DNA of 64,000 bases from Streptomyces rubrogriseus (GCF_027947575.1 NZ_CP116256.1:1116001-1180000), one strand, 5' to 3'. Positions 8,631-20,097 are shown, numbered from the stretch's first letter. Notes: generated from the letters alone by a model not told the origin. Numbers and translations are program-made.

Positions 8631-11600
8631 GTGGACGCGCAACGGGGCTGGGTGCGACGACTGGCGGGCTACGCCTGGCGCTATCCCAAGGACGTCGTCC
8701 TCGCCCTCGGGGCCTCGCTGGGCGGCATGGCCGTCATGGCCTTCGTGCCCCTGATCACCAAGGTGATCATCGACGACGTGATCGGCGACAAGACCAGGGA
8801 CATGGCCGTCTGGGCCGGTCTCCTGATCGGCGCCGCGGCCGTCGTCTACGGCCTCACCTACATCCGCCGGTACTACGGCGGCCGGCTCGCCCTCGACGTC
8901 CAGCACGACCTGCGCACCGACATGTACGGGACGATCACCCGGCTGGACGGGCGGCGGCAGGACGAGCTGTCCACGGGGCAGGTGGTCGGGCGGGCGACCA
9001 GCGACCTCCAGCTGATCCAGGGCCTGCTGTTCATGCTGCCGATGACCATCGGGAACGTCCTGCTCTTCCTGATCTCCCTGGTGATCATGGCGTGGCTGTC
9101 CCTGCCGCTCACCCTGGTCGCGCTGGCCGTCGCCCCCGCCCTGTGGTTCATCGCCCGCCGCAGCCGCACCCGGCTGCACCCCGCCACCTGGTACGCGCAG
9201 GCGCAGGCCGCCGCCGTCGCCGGGGTGGTCGACGGCTCGGTGAGCGGCGTACGCGTGGTGAAGGGCTTCGGGCAGGAGGAGCAGGAGACCGGGAAGCTCA
9301 GGGAGGTCGGACGCAAGCTCTTCGCGGGGCGGCTGCGCACCATCAGGCTGAACGCCACCTACACCCCGGCCCTCCAGGCCGTCCCCGCGCTCGGCCAGGT
9401 CGCCATGCTCGCCCTCGGCGGCTGGCTGGCCGTCCGCGGGCACATCACCCTCGGCACCTTCGTCGCCTTCTCCACCTACCTCGCCCAGCTGGTCGGCCCG
9501 GTCCGGATGCTCGCCATGGTGCTCACCGTCGGCCAGCAGGCCCGGGCCGGCACCGAGCGCGTCCTGGAGCTGATCGACACCGAGCCGGCCATCGAGGACG
9601 GCACCAAGACCCTGCCGGCCGACGCGCCCGCGACCGTCGAGTTCGACGACGTCGCCTTCGGCTACGACACGGGCGACGGGGAGCCGCGGCCGGTCCTGGA
9701 CGGGCTCTCCTTCGAGATCCGCGCCGGGGAGACCCTCGCCGTCGTCGGCTCCTCCGGCTCCGGCAAGTCCACCGTCTCGCTGCTCGTGCCGCGCTTCTAC
9801 GACGTGACGCGCGGCGCCGTCCTCGTCGGCGGCCACGACGTGCGCGAGCTGACCCTCGACTCGCTGCGGGCCGCCGTCGGCCTGGTGCCCGAGGACTCCT
9901 TCCTCTTCTCCGACACCGTCCGCGCCAACATCGCCTACGGCCGCCCGGACGCCACCGACGAGGAGGTCGAGGCCGCCGCGCGGGCCGCCCAGGCCCACGG
10001 GTTCATCACCGAGCTGCCCGAGGGCTACGGCACGACCGTCGGCGAACACGGGCTCACCCTCTCCGGCGGCCAGCGCCAGCGCGTCGCGCTCGCCCGGGCG
10101 ATCCTCACCGACCCCCGGCTGCTGGTCCTCGACGACGCCACGTCCGCCGTGGACGCCCGGGTGGAGCACGAGATCCACGAGGCGCTGAAGCAGGTCATGC
10201 GGGGCCGCACCACGCTCCTCATCGCCCACCGCCGCTCCACCCTCGGCCTCGCCGACCGCATCGCCGTCCTCGACCGCGGCCGCCTCGCCGACCTCGGCAC
10301 CCACGAGGAGCTCCAGGAACGCTCCGCCCTCTACCGGCGGCTGCTCACCGACCCCGACGAGCTGGGCGGCGTCTCGCCCGGCCACACCCGCCCCGCCGAG
10401 CAGACCGAGGACACCTCCGTACGCGACGAGCTGGACGCCGAGTTCGACGCCGAGCGCGGCGTCACGCCCCGGCTCTGGACCGGCGACCGCGCGCCCAAGG
10501 ACACCGCCCTCGCCGGCACCCCGGCCACCCCGGAGCTGCTCGCCCAGGTCGACGCGCTGCCCCCGGCGAACGGCACCCCGGACATCGACGAGCAGCAGGC
10601 GGTCCGCCCCGAGTCGTCGTACGGCCTGCGGCGTCTGCTGCGCGGCTTCCGCACGCCGCTGCTGATCAGCCTCGCCCTGGTGGCGGTGGACGCGGGCATG
10701 GGCCTGCTGCTGCCGGTGCTGATCCGCAACGGCATCGACGACGGCGTCACCCGGGCCGCCCTCGGCGCGGTGTGGGCGTCCTCGCTGCTCGGCCTGGTCG
10801 CGGTACTCGCCCAGTGGGCGGCGCAGACCGGCGAGATCCGCATGACCGGCCGGACCGGCGAGCGGATCCTGTACTCGCTCCGTCTGAAGATCTTCGCCCA
10901 GCTCCAGCGGCTCGGCCTCGACTACTACGAGCGCGAGCTGACCGGCCGGATCATGACCCGGATGACGACGGACGTGGACGCGCTGTCGACGTTCCTGCAG
11001 ACCGGCCTCGTCACCGCCTTCGTCTCGGTGGTCACCTTCTTCGGCATCATGGTCGCCCTGCTGGTGATCGACGTGCAGCTCGCCCTGATCGTCTTCGCGA
11101 CCCTGCCGCCGCTGATCATCGCCACGTACTACTTCCGCAGGGCCAGCGTGAAGGCCTACGAACTCGCCCGCGAGCGGGTGTCCACGGTCAACGCGGACCT
11201 CCAGGAGTCGGTCGCGGGCCTCAGGATCGTGCAGGCCTTCCGGCGCGAGCGGGACGGCGGCCGGCGGTTCGCCGAGCACAGCGACAGCTACCGGCAGGCC
11301 CGCATCCGCGGACAGTGGCTGATCTCGATCTACTTCCCGTTCGTGCAGCTGCTGTCGTCGGCCGCCGCGGCGGCGGTGCTGGTCGTGGGCGGCGCGCGGA
11401 TCGACGACGCGACGCTGACGACCGGCGCGCTGGTGGCGTACCTGCTCTACATCGACCTGTTCTTCGCACCGGTCCAGCAGCTCTCCCAGGTCTTCGACGG
11501 CTACCAGCAGGCGTCCGTCTCGCTGGGCCGTATCCAGGAGCTGCTGCGCGAGCCGACCTCGACGCGGGCCGCCGAGCAGCCCTCCGAGGTCACAGGCCTG

Positions 11601-12362
11601 CGCGGCGAGATCGCCTTCGAGGACGTGCACTTCCGGTACGGCGACGATGAAGAGGCCCTCACCGGCATCGACCTCAGCATCCCGGCCGGGCAGACCGTCG
11701 CCTTCGTCGGCGAGACCGGCGCGGGCAAGTCGACCCTGGTGAAGCTGGTGGCCCGGTTCTACGACCCGACCGGCGGCCGGGTCACCGTCGACGGGCAGGA
11801 CCTGCGCGCCCTCGACCTCACCTCCTACCGGCACCGGCTGGGCGTCGTCCCGCAGGAGGCGTACCTCTTCCCCGGCACCGTCCGCGACGCCATCGCCTAC
11901 GGCCGTCCGGACGCCACCGACGCCCAGGTGGAGGCGGCGGCGCGGGCGGTCGGCGCGCACGAGATGATCGCCACGCTCACCGGCGGCTACCTCCACGAGG
12001 TCGCCGAGCGGGGCCGCAACCTCTCCGCCGGGCAGCGGCAGCTGATCGCGCTGGCCCGCGCCGAGCTGGTCGACCCGGACGTGCTGCTCCTCGACGAGGC
12101 GACGGCGGCCCTCGACCTGGCCACCGAGGCACAGGTCAACCAGGCCACCGACCGCATAGCGGGACGCCGTACGACGCTCGTCGTCGCCCACCGGCTGACC
12201 ACGGCCGCCCGCGCGGACCGGGTCGTCGTCATGGACGGCGGCCGGGTCGCCGAGGACGGCACGCACGACGAACTGCTGGCCCTCGACGGACGGTACGCGC
12301 GGCTGTGGCGGACCTTCGTCGGCGCGGCCGAACCGGAGGAGCCGGTCGGCGCGCTGCGCTGA
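8631..12362 (+). CDS. Single-chain asymmetric ABC exporter (TMD-NBD-TMD-NBD)
   Basis: A 1243-residue fused exporter: TMD1 (about 15-310), NBD1 (about 340-575), TMD2 (about 675-960), NBD2 (about 1000-1225). NBD1 has Walker [10 protein letters not shown] (K379) and signature LSGGQ (477-481), but Glu instead of Gln at the Q-loop (E421) and Asp in place of the catalytic Glu after Walker B (LDDATS, D502). NBD2 has Walker A (K1033), Q1075, signature LSAGQ (1131-1135) and a canonical LDEAT (E1156). So one ATP site is predicted to be degenerate and one competent, as in heterodimeric type IV exporters such as BmrCD, TM287/288 and TmrAB. The start is GTG with AGGG upstream. Substrate unknown, perhaps drugs or lipids. 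Confidence 0.92.
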   Translation: MDAQRGWVRRLAGYAWRYPKDVVLALGASLGGMAVMAFVPLITKVIIDDVIGDKTRDMAVWAGLLIGAAAVVYGLTYIRRYYGGRLALDVQHDLRTDMYGTITRLDGRRQDELSTGQVVGRATSDLQLIQGLLFMLPMTIGNVLLFLISLVIMAWLSLPLTLVALAVAPALWFIARRSRTRLHPATWYAQAQAAAVAGVVDGSVSGVRVVKGFGQEEQETGKLREVGRKLFAGRLRTIRLNATYTPALQAVPALGQVAMLALGGWLAVRGHITLGTFVAFSTYLAQLVGPVRMLAMVLTVGQQARAGTERVLELIDTEPAIEDGTKTLPADAPATVEFDDVAFGYDTGDGEPRPVLDGLSFEIRAGETLAVVGSSGSGKSTVSLLVPRFYDVTRGAVLVGGHDVRELTLDSLRAAVGLVPEDSFLFSDTVRANIAYGRPDATDEEVEAAARAAQAHGFITELPEGYGTTVGEHGLTLSGGQRQRVALARAILTDPRLLVLDDATSAVDARVEHEIHEALKQVMRGRTTLLIAHRRSTLGLADRIAVLDRGRLADLGTHEELQERSALYRRLLTDPDELGGVSPGHTRPAEQTEDTSVRDELDAEFDAERGVTPRLWTGDRAPKDTALAGTPATPELLAQVDALPPANGTPDIDEQQAVRPESSYGLRRLLRGFRTPLLISLALVAVDAGMGLLLPVLIRNGIDDGVTRAALGAVWASSLLGLVAVLAQWAAQTGEIRMTGRTGERILYSLRLKIFAQLQRLGLDYYERELTGRIMTRMTTDVDALSTFLQTGLVTAFVSVVTFFGIMVALLVIDVQLALIVFATLPPLIIATYYFRRASVKAYELARERVSTVNADLQESVAGLRIVQAFRRERDGGRRFAEHSDSYRQARIRGQWLISIYFPFVQLLSSAAAAAVLVVGGARIDDATLTTGALVAYLLYIDLFFAPVQQLSQVFDGYQQASVSLGRIQELLREPTSTRAAEQPSEVTGLRGEIAFEDVHFRYGDDEEALTGIDLSIPAGQTVAFVGETGAGKSTLVKLVARFYDPTGGRVTVDGQDLRALDLTSYRHRLGVVPQEAYLFPGTVRDAIAYGRPDATDAQVEAAARAVGAHEMIATLTGGYLHEVAERGRNLSAGQRQLIALARAELVDPDVLLLDEATAALDLATEAQVNQATDRIAGRRTTLVVAHRLTTAARADRVVVMDGGRVAEDGTHDELLALDGRYARLWRTFVGAAEPEEPVGALR

Positions 12363-12410
12363 CGGGCGTGTCTGACGGGCGCGTCTGTCGGGTGCGTCCG
12401 TCGGGCGCGC
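12359..12410 (+). repeat. Four imperfect 13-bp tandem repeats
   Basis: Units CTGACGGGCGTGT, CTGACGGGCGCGT, CTGTCGGGTGCGT and CCGTCGGGCGCGC follow one another. The first unit overlaps the exporter's stop codon. Divergence grows along the array, suggesting slippage followed by drift. Confidence 0.75.
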
Positions 12411-12484
12411 GCAACCGTGCGACAGGTGTACTGCGTCCGTACATCCGTACATCGTCAGTGATCGCCCTACGGAGGGGGACCGCA

Positions 12485-12877
12485 GTGGGCCGGGCCGGTG
12501 CCGCAACTCGCCGTCGGCTGGCGCTCGGCACGGCCGTGCTGAGCGCCGCCGCGCTGCTCGCCGTCGCGATGCCGCAGGAGGCACAGGCCGCCACGGGGTG
12601 CCCCGGCCGCAAGGTGCGCACCCTGTCCTTCGCCACCGGGTCCGTCCTGGTGTACAAACGCGGCGGCTACGTCTGTGCCGTCACGGTCCCCAAGAAGCCG
12701 GGCACGAAGCGGCAGATGTCCGTCGGCGTGCAGGCTCGGGGCGGGCGGGCGGTCGTGGACTCGGGCCGGTTCGCCTACCGCGCCGGACCGGTGACCGTGC
12801 ACGCCGGAAACCGCTGCGTGCGGGTGACCGGCAAGGTGGCCAAGTCCTCGGTCGGCTCCGGCTGGATCCTCTGCTGA
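12485..12877 (+). CDS. Small secreted protein of unknown function
   Basis: 130 residues. Start chosen at the GTG at 12485 because GGAGGGGG lies 5-12 nt upstream. A Sec signal peptide (RRRLALGTAVLSAAALLAVA, cleavage near AQA-ATG) is followed by a ~95-residue mature domain with three Cys and many basic residues (VYKRGGYVC, TVPKKPGTKRQ). It resembles other small cationic exported Streptomyces proteins, but I recognise no family. It is followed after 63 bp by the S37 peptidase on the same strand. Confidence 0.72.
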   Translation: MGRAGAATRRRLALGTAVLSAAALLAVAMPQEAQAATGCPGRKVRTLSFATGSVLVYKRGGYVCAVTVPKKPGTKRQMSVGVQARGGRAVVDSGRFAYRAGPVTVHAGNRCVRVTGKVAKSSVGSGWILC

Positions 12878-12940
12878 CTCTGGTGTCGCGGGAGTTGCTC
12901 CGATAGCTTCCGGCGGACATCAGTTTCACAGGGAGGGTGC

Positions 12941-14365
12941 ATGCGCAAGGCGCTCAGATGGCTGCTGGCGCTCGTGGTGCTCATAGGCACCGTCAGCACG
13001 GCGGGCGCGGCCACCGCCGCCGAGCCGAAGGCCGTCGACATCAAGGACCGGCTGCTGTCCATACCGGGCATGAGCCTGATCGAGGAGAAGCCGTACACCG
13101 GCTACCGCTTCTTCGTCCTCAACTACACCCAGCCGGTGGACCACCGGCGCCCGTCCAAGGGCACGTTCCAGCAGCGGATCACCGTGCTGCACAAGGACGT
13201 GGACCGCCCGACGGTCTTCTACACCGGCGGCTACAACGTCTCCACGAACCCCAGCCGGCGCGAGCCGACCCAGATCGTGGACGGCAACCAGGTCTCCATG
13301 GAGTACCGCTACTTCACGCCGTCCCGGCCCGCCCCGAGCGACTGGTCCAAGCTGGACATCTGGCAGGCCGCCAGCGACCAGCACCGCATCTTCGAGGCCC
13401 TGAAGCCGGTCTACTCCAAGAAGTGGATCTCCACCGGCGGCTCCAAGGGCGGCATGACCGCCACCTACTACGAGCGCTTCTACCCACGTGACATGGACGG
13501 CGTCGTCGCCTACGTCGCCCCCAACGACGTGGTGAACCGCGAGGACTCGGCCTACGACCGCTTCTTCGCCCGCGTCGGCACCGAGGAGTGCCGCGACAAG
13601 CTCAACGGCGTGCAGCGCGAGGCGCTGGTGCGCCGGGCGCCGCTGGAGAAGAAGTACGCGGCGTACGCGGCCGAGAACGGCTACACCTTCGACACCATCG
13701 GCAGCCTCGACCGCGCCTACGAGGCCGTCGTCCTCGACTACGTGTGGGGCTTCTGGCAGTACAGCACCCTCGCCGACTGCGCCGACATCCCGGCCGACGC
13801 GAAGAACGCCACCGACGAGGCGATCTGGGGCTCGGTCGACGCGATCTCCGGCTTCTCCGCCTACACGGACCAGGGCCTGGAGACGTACACGCCGTACTAC
13901 TACCAGGCGGGCACCCAGCTGGGCGCGCCGACGATCCACTTCCCGCACATCGAGAAGAAGTACATCCGCTACGGCTACCAGCCGCCGCGCAACTTCGTGC
14001 CCCGCTCGATCCCGATGAAGTTCGAGCCGTGGGCGATGCGGGACGTCGACACCTGGGTGAAGCACAACGCCCGGCACATGCTGTTCGTGTACGGCGAGAA
14101 CGACCCGTGGGGTGCCGAGCCCTTCCGCCTCGGCCACGGCGCGCGTGACTCCTACGTCATGACCGCGCCCGGCATGAACCACGGTGCGAACGTGGCCGGT
14201 CTGGTGCCCGACCAGAAGGCACGGGCCACGGCGCGCATCCTGGACTGGGCGGGCGTCGCCCCGGCCAAGGTCCAGGAGAACCCGTCGGCGGCCAGGCCGC
14301 TGGCGACGTTCGACGCCAGGCTGGACCAGCGGGACGTCGAGCGCGAGCCGGCGCTGCGCCCGTAG
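12941..14365 (+). CDS. Secreted S37-family tripeptidyl/tetrapeptidyl aminopeptidase
   Basis: A 474-residue extracellular serine peptidase of MEROPS family S37 (Streptomyces PS-10 / prolyl tri-tetrapeptidyl aminopeptidase type). It has a Sec signal peptide (MRKALRWLLALVVLIGTVSTAGA). The nucleophile elbow is GGSKGG (S168). Probable acid and base residues are in YGENDPW and GMNHGAN near the C-terminus. The family removes tri- or tetrapeptides from N-termini, for example in processing extracellular pro-proteins such as transglutaminase, or in feeding on protein. A ribosome site (GGGAGG) precedes the ATG. A strong hairpin follows the gene. Confidence 0.88.
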   Translation: MRKALRWLLALVVLIGTVSTAGAATAAEPKAVDIKDRLLSIPGMSLIEEKPYTGYRFFVLNYTQPVDHRRPSKGTFQQRITVLHKDVDRPTVFYTGGYNVSTNPSRREPTQIVDGNQVSMEYRYFTPSRPAPSDWSKLDIWQAASDQHRIFEALKPVYSKKWISTGGSKGGMTATYYERFYPRDMDGVVAYVAPNDVVNREDSAYDRFFARVGTEECRDKLNGVQREALVRRAPLEKKYAAYAAENGYTFDTIGSLDRAYEAVVLDYVWGFWQYSTLADCADIPADAKNATDEAIWGSVDAISGFSAYTDQGLETYTPYYYQAGTQLGAPTIHFPHIEKKYIRYGYQPPRNFVPRSIPMKFEPWAMRDVDTWVKHNARHMLFVYGENDPWGAEPFRLGHGARDSYVMTAPGMNHGANVAGLVPDQKARATARILDWAGVAPAKVQENPSAARPLATFDARLDQRDVEREPALRP

Positions 14366-14389
14366 GGCCCGCTCCTCCGGCACGGTGAC

Positions 14390-14420
14390 TGTGCCCGGCC
14401 GCTCACAGCGGCCGGGCACA
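14390..14420. terminator. Hairpin terminator between convergent genes
   Basis: TGTGCCCGGCCGCT and AGCGGCCGGGCACA form a perfect 14-bp stem with a 3-nt CAC loop. It ends transcription of the S37 peptidase. The right arm doubles as the last codons of the convergent lipoprotein gene. Confidence 0.8.
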
Positions 14421-15053
14421 GCCCACCGGGCGCTCGCCGCCGAGCCGGACGTACAGACCGGTCGAGGCCGGGCACTGAGCCCGGGTGGCGACCGCCTCGA
14501 CCACCTTGAACTGCGGTGCGTACTCGCCCCCGCCGTCGCAGGCCGCCTCGCGGACCTTGCCGCCGCCGATGTCGTGGACGCAGTCGCCGACGACGGTGCG
14601 CGGACCGCCTCCGCCGCCCGGATCACCGGGATGCGGCGGCTGCAACTTGCGCATGCAGGCGTACCCGCGGGGCACGGCCCCGTCACCGTCCTCGTCGCCG
14701 GACGGCCGCCGCTCGCTGATGTGCAGGACGAAGTCTGTGGTGGCGGGGCACGGCGGCCCGTTGCCGGCGCGGCCGTCCTCCCGGGCCGTCACCCGGGCCG
14801 CCGCCCGCTCGCTGTCGCAGGGCACCTCGGTGGGCGCGACCGCGCCGAACGAACTGCACTCGCCCACCGCCAGGAACACCGCCCCGTACCCGGACGGCCG
14901 CACCCCGGCCGCCGCGGTGTCCGCCGCCGTGCCCCGCTCCGCCGGGCCCCGGCAGCCCGTCAGCGGCAGGAGGCACAGCGCGGCGCACAGCGCGGCGCGC
15001 GGTACCGCGCGCAGCAGGGCGTGCACGCCTGCGGCTGCCCGTCGCTCACGCAT
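14403..15053 (-). CDS. Putative lipoprotein, unknown function
   Basis: 216 residues. The N-terminus has Arg residues, a hydrophobic Ala/Leu stretch and a lipobox (LLPLTGC), so the mature protein is probably lipid-anchored outside the membrane. The rest is Cys-rich (about ten Cys) and low in recognisable motifs; phrases such as VGECSSFGAV and PRTVVGDCVHDIGGG suggest disulfide-stabilised repeats like those in small septum-formation-like lipoproteins. The coding frame ends inside a terminator hairpin. Family not recognised. Confidence 0.65.
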   Translation of the reverse strand: MRERRAAAGVHALLRAVPRAALCAALCLLPLTGCRGPAERGTAADTAAAGVRPSGYGAVFLAVGECSSFGAVAPTEVPCDSERAAARVTAREDGRAGNGPPCPATTDFVLHISERRPSGDEDGDGAVPRGYACMRKLQPPHPGDPGGGGGPRTVVGDCVHDIGGGKVREAACDGGGEYAPQFKVVEAVATRAQCPASTGLYVRLGGERPVGCARPL

Positions 15054-15168
15054 CGTCGCCCCCCGGATCCCCGGTCCAGCGTGGCCCGCCGCAGCGGGCG
15101 CACACCAGACGCGCGGGAGGCTCTGCGCACGGGCGAGGGAGCGCCCCCGGCGCGTGTCGCAGGCCGCG

Positions 15169-17016
15169 CTACGACCGGTAGGTCAGCCCGTGTCCGAGCG
15201 GGAGGAGCACCGTGCCCGGGTCGTCCGCGCGCACCACCGGCACCGGCAGCTTCCCGCGCGGCCGCACCCGCCCGGCGATCACCCGGGCCGCCGCGCGCAC
15301 CTCCACGTCGGTCCAGGAGTACGCGGCGAGGAAGGCGGGAACGCCGGGGAGCTGGGCGACGTCGTACGGGTTGCGGACGGCGACCGCGACGACCGGCTTC
15401 CCGGTCTCCAGCAGCCGGGTGACCAGGGTGCGCTGGCTGCTGCCCGCGGTCACGTTGTACGTGGCGACGACCACCGCGTCGGCGTCCCCGGCCGCGGCGA
15501 CGGCGCGGTCGATCACGGCGGCGGAGGGCGCGGTGCCGGTGGACAGGGCGGTGGCCGTGAAGCCCAGCTCCGTCAGCGCGCCCGCCAGTACACCGGTGGG
15601 CGGCCCGGTCGTGCCCGACGGCGAGGCCGGATCGGCGCCCACCACCAGCAGCCTGCGGTGTTCGCGGCGCGAAAGCGGCAGCAGCCGCTCCTCGTTGACC
15701 AGCAGCGTCGTGGTCCGCTCCGCGATCCGGTCGGCCGCGGCCAGGTGCGCCCGGGTGCCGACGGTCCGGTCGACGTCCCGGCGGCTGGTGTACGCGTCCC
15801 GGAACAGCCCCAGCTTGGCCTTCAGCCGCAGCACGCGCAGGATCGATTCGTCCAGCCGCGCCTCGGTGAGTTCGCCCTCCCGTACGGCCGTCAGGACGGC
15901 GTTCCAGGCGAGCGGCAGGTCCGGCGGGTTGAGCAGCTGGTCGACACCGGCCTTCAGCGCCAGCACCGGCACCCGCGCGTCGCCGTACTTCGTCCGAACG
16001 CCCTCCATGCCGAGGGAGTCGGTGACCACGACCCCGTCGTACCCCAGCTCCTCGCGCAGGATGCCGGTGAGGATCGGACGGGAGAGGGTGGCCGGGTCGC
16101 CGGAGTCGTCGAGCGCCGGGACCATCAGGTGGGCGGTCATGATGGCGTCGATGCCGGCCTCGACCGCCGCGCGGAAGGGCGGCGCGTCCAGCTCCTCCCA
16201 CTGCTCCCGGCTGTGCGTGATGACCGGGAAGCCGGTGTGGCTGTCGGTGGCGGTGTCGCCGTGCCCCGGGAAGTGCTTGGCGCACGCGGCCACACCGGAC
16301 CGCTGATACCCCGCCACCTCGGCCGCCACCAGCTCCGCCACCGCGTCCGGGTCGGCGCCGAAGGACCGTACGCCGATCACGGGGTTGGCCGGGTTGACGT
16401 TCACGTCGGCGACGGGGGAGTAGTCCTGGCGGATGCCCAGGGCGTGCAGCTCGGCGCCCGCGATCCGGCCGAGCGTACGGGCGTCGGACCGCGACCCGCC
16501 CGCCCCGACGGCCATCGCGCCCGGGAAGAGGGTGGCGGGCTCGCCCACGCGGGCCACTATGCCGTGCTCCTGGTCGGTCGAGATGAGCACGGGCAGACCG
16601 CGCGGCTGCTCCAGTGAGGCCTTCTGGATGCCGTTGGACAGGTCGGCGATCTGGTGCGGGTCGCGGGTGTTGTGCGCCCAGGCGAAGTAGATGATGCCGC
16701 CGACCCGGTACCTGGCGACCAGCTCGGCGGCGGTGCGGACGCCGATCTCCTCGAGGTTGGCGTCGATGTCGGCCTGGTCGGGGTCGGTGGCGGAGTGGCC
16801 GTAGACCCGCATGACGAAGAGCTGGCCGACCTTCTCCTCCAGCGTCATGCGGGAGATCAGGCCGCGGAGTTTGTCGTCGTCGGGCCTGCGGGCGTCGGCG
16901 TAGGCCGTACCGCCCCCGGCCGCGAGGGCCGCGGTGACGACCGCGGTGGCGGTGAGGACGGTACGTCTGGAGGGCTGTGCGGTGCTTCCCGTGCCGGCCG
17001 TGCTGCTGTGGTGCAC
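15169..17016 (-). CDS. Tat-exported GH3 beta-N-acetylhexosaminidase
   Basis: A 615-residue glycoside hydrolase family 3 enzyme that removes beta-linked N-acetylglucosamine from chitin or peptidoglycan fragments. The start is the GTG at 17016, preceded by GGAAGGAG. A twin-arginine leader (SRRTVLTATAVV) implies Tat export. The NagZ-type motif KHFPGHGDT (247-255) with the downstream DSH (H260) marks the N-acetylhexosaminidase subgroup. The nucleophile is D333 in VVTDSLGM. The C-terminal ~200 residues form the second GH3 alpha/beta domain found in the longer members. Likely roles are cell-wall recycling and chitin use. Confidence 0.9.
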   Translation of the reverse strand: MHHSSTAGTGSTAQPSRRTVLTATAVVTAALAAGGGTAYADARRPDDDKLRGLISRMTLEEKVGQLFVMRVYGHSATDPDQADIDANLEEIGVRTAAELVARYRVGGIIYFAWAHNTRDPHQIADLSNGIQKASLEQPRGLPVLISTDQEHGIVARVGEPATLFPGAMAVGAGGSRSDARTLGRIAGAELHALGIRQDYSPVADVNVNPANPVIGVRSFGADPDAVAELVAAEVAGYQRSGVAACAKHFPGHGDTATDSHTGFPVITHSREQWEELDAPPFRAAVEAGIDAIMTAHLMVPALDDSGDPATLSRPILTGILREELGYDGVVVTDSLGMEGVRTKYGDARVPVLALKAGVDQLLNPPDLPLAWNAVLTAVREGELTEARLDESILRVLRLKAKLGLFRDAYTSRRDVDRTVGTRAHLAAADRIAERTTTLLVNEERLLPLSRREHRRLLVVGADPASPSGTTGPPTGVLAGALTELGFTATALSTGTAPSAAVIDRAVAAAGDADAVVVATYNVTAGSSQRTLVTRLLETGKPVVAVAVRNPYDVAQLPGVPAFLAAYSWTDVEVRAAARVIAGRVRPRGKLPVPVVRADDPGTVLLPLGHGLTYRS

Positions 17017-17211
17017 GTGCGCTCCTTCCGGAGAGCTGGTGAAGGAAACTGCCAAGGAGTCACCAATATCCGGGAAGTTTCTGCCAGTCAAGGGACCGCA
17101 CACGAGTCGCCCGAAGCGAGGCGAGGCGCCCGCCGGGGGTCGTGAGTGCGGCCAGGCGCTTAGCAGGCGCCTGCCCTCTGAGGACCCGCCGGGCGTGCGG
17201 CCGGTGCGGGG

Positions 17212-18153
17212 TCAGACGTGGGCGGCGGCCTGGCGTGGCGGGCTGGTGCGGGCCGCGACCGTCGGCCAGTGGGCCCGTAGCGTGCGGACCGTTTCCGCGA
17301 TGGCCGGGCGGCGGGCCGCGCCGGTGCGCCACAGGGCGTACAGCCGCCGTACCGGCATCGGGTCTAGCGGCACCTCCACCACTCCCGCCGGGAGCGGGCC
17401 GCGCCCCAGCCGGGGGATGAGGGCGACTCCGAGGCCGGCCGCGACCAGCGCGACGAGGGTCGGGTTCTCGTCCGCCTGGTGGACGATGTCCGGCTCGTGG
17501 CCGGCGCCCCGCAGTGTGCGCATCAGCCAGTCGTGGCAGACCCGTCCGGGCGGCTGGCAGATCCACCGCTCCCCGCCCAGCTCGTCCCGCCGTACGGCCG
17601 TCCGGCCCGCGAACCGGTGGCCCTCGGGCACCAGCAGGTCGCACAGGTCCTCGCCGACCGGCGCCTGCTCCACCCCGGCCGGGGCCGGCAGCGGGGCGAT
17701 GTCCCAGTCGTGGGCCACCACCAGGTCCACGGCGCCCTTGGCCACCAGGTCCACGGACAGGTGCGGGTCGACCTCGGTGAGCCGCGCGTCCAGCCCGGGA
17801 TGCCGTACCGCCAGGTCGGCGAGGACGGACGGCAGCAGCCCGCGCGCCGCCGACGCGAACGCGGCGATGGTCAGCCGCCCCGACGGGACCCCGCGCCGCT
17901 CCTCGAGGCGGGTCTCCGCCCGCTCCACGATGGCCAGCAACTGCGCGGCCGCCTCCACCAGTTGCCAGGCCTCGTCGGTGAGCCGGACCCCGCGCCCCTC
18001 CCGTTCCAGGAGCACCGTCCTGGTCTCGCGCTCCAGCTTGGCGATCTGCTGCGACACGGCGGACGGCGTGAACCCGAGCGCTGCGGCGGCCGCTCCGACC
18101 GTCCCGTGCACGGACACGGCGTGCAGGGCGCGCAGGCGCTGGAGGTCGAGCAT
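17212..18153 (-). CDS. LysR-family transcriptional regulator
   Basis: 313 residues with the LysR layout. The N-terminal winged helix (LRALHAVSVHGTVGAAAAALGFTPSAVSQQIAKLE, about 6-40) is followed by a periplasmic-binding-like effector domain (about 90-290). It starts at ATG 18153; a longer open frame upstream is the shadow of the divergent transporter gene. It is divergent from an EamA transporter over 138 bp, suggesting it controls that transporter and itself. Confidence 0.9.
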   Translation of the reverse strand: MLDLQRLRALHAVSVHGTVGAAAAALGFTPSAVSQQIAKLERETRTVLLEREGRGVRLTDEAWQLVEAAAQLLAIVERAETRLEERRGVPSGRLTIAAFASAARGLLPSVLADLAVRHPGLDARLTEVDPHLSVDLVAKGAVDLVVAHDWDIAPLPAPAGVEQAPVGEDLCDLLVPEGHRFAGRTAVRRDELGGERWICQPPGRVCHDWLMRTLRGAGHEPDIVHQADENPTLVALVAAGLGVALIPRLGRGPLPAGVVEVPLDPMPVRRLYALWRTGAARRPAIAETVRTLRAHWPTVAARTSPPRQAAAHV

Positions 18154-18241
18154 GACGGCTCCCGAGGTCGAGACGAGGGGCGGCGTATCCGGAAAGCATC
18201 GGCAGCGCCGCCAAAGCGTTAGCAGTGCTTCATCCAACCAT

Positions 18242-18261
18242 GCACCAATCATCGCTGGTGC
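18242..18261. promoter_or_regulatory. Inverted repeat between LysR and EamA genes
   Basis: GCACCA and TGGTGC are separated by 8 bp, 30 bp before the transporter start. Spacing and location suit a LysR-type site, but no direct evidence exists. Confidence 0.35.
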
Positions 18262-18291
18262 TGAACGGTCCTCTCGGCCGATCCTCGACCC

Positions 18292-19243
<952 letters not shown>

Positions 19244-19260
<17 letters not shown>

Positions 19261-20044
19261 GCAGCCGGGCGAGGTGCTCGCGGCCCGGTCCCAGCAGCTC
19301 GGGCAACGGGGCGGCCGACTCGTACCACCGCTTCTCGTACTCCCAGCACAGCCAGCCGTCCCAGCCGTGCCGGGACAGCACGTCCACCACCTCGGTGAGC
19401 GGCAGCACCCCGGCGCCCAGCGCCAGCGGCGTGGTGTCCTCGGCGGAGGCGATGTCCTTGACCTGGACGTAGCCGAGGTGCGGGGAGAGCGCCGCGTAGG
19501 TCTCGGAGGGCTGCTCGCCGCCCAGCCAGGTGTGCATCACGTCCCACAGGGCGCCGGCCCGCAGATGCCCGACCGGGCCGAGGACGCGCATCGCGTCGGC
19601 GCCGGTGCGGTGCGAGTCGTGGGTCTCCAGCAGGATGCTCACGCCGCGCTCGGCGGCGTACTCGGCGGCGGTGCCCAGTCGCCGGGCGGCCGTCTCGTCG
19701 GCCTCCTCGGCACTCTGCTCGGTGCCGCCGCCGGGGAAGACCCGGACGTAGGGGGCGCCCAGGTCGCGGGCGAGGTCGAGCAGGCCGCGGATCTCGGCGA
19801 GGACCGGTTCGTCGTCGCCGGGCGCGGCGACCCGCGCGTACCCGGCCACGCCGAGCGGTTCGACGCCGGCCGCCCTGAACTCAGCCGCCACCGCGGCCCG
19901 TTCGTCCGGGCACAGGCCCGGATGGACCGGTTCCTCCGGGTGGGCGCGCAACTCGACACCGTGGTAGCCGTGCGCGGTCGCGAGCCCCAGCACGTCGGCC
20001 AGGGGCAGTCCGGGAACACCGAGAGTGGAGAACGCCAGCTTCAT
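19244..20044 (-). CDS. Sugar phosphate isomerase/epimerase (AP-endonuclease-2-like TIM barrel)
   Basis: A 266-residue TIM-barrel enzyme of the xylose-isomerase-like/IolE-IolI superfamily. Metal-ligand segments are ILLETHDSH (Glu on strand 5), ALWDVMHTWL (Asp/His), YVQVKD and the final CWEYEKRW (Glu). It starts MKLAFSTLG at 20044; a GTG two codons upstream is an alternative. It lies next to the LacI regulator gene on the same strand, 163 bp upstream of that gene's stop region. It may belong functionally with the sugar operon beyond it, which encodes a second enzyme of this superfamily (inference). Confidence 0.82.
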
Positions 20045-20097
20045 GCCCACGGAGCGTACCCGCGATCACCGGCCCGCATGTCGACGCAGGCCGGGAC

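Noticed and set aside
8508..12584. A 1358-codon minus-strand frame opposite the ABC exporter
   Set aside because: Shadow of the exporter: no ribosome site, no recognisable domain and biased composition mirroring the true gene.
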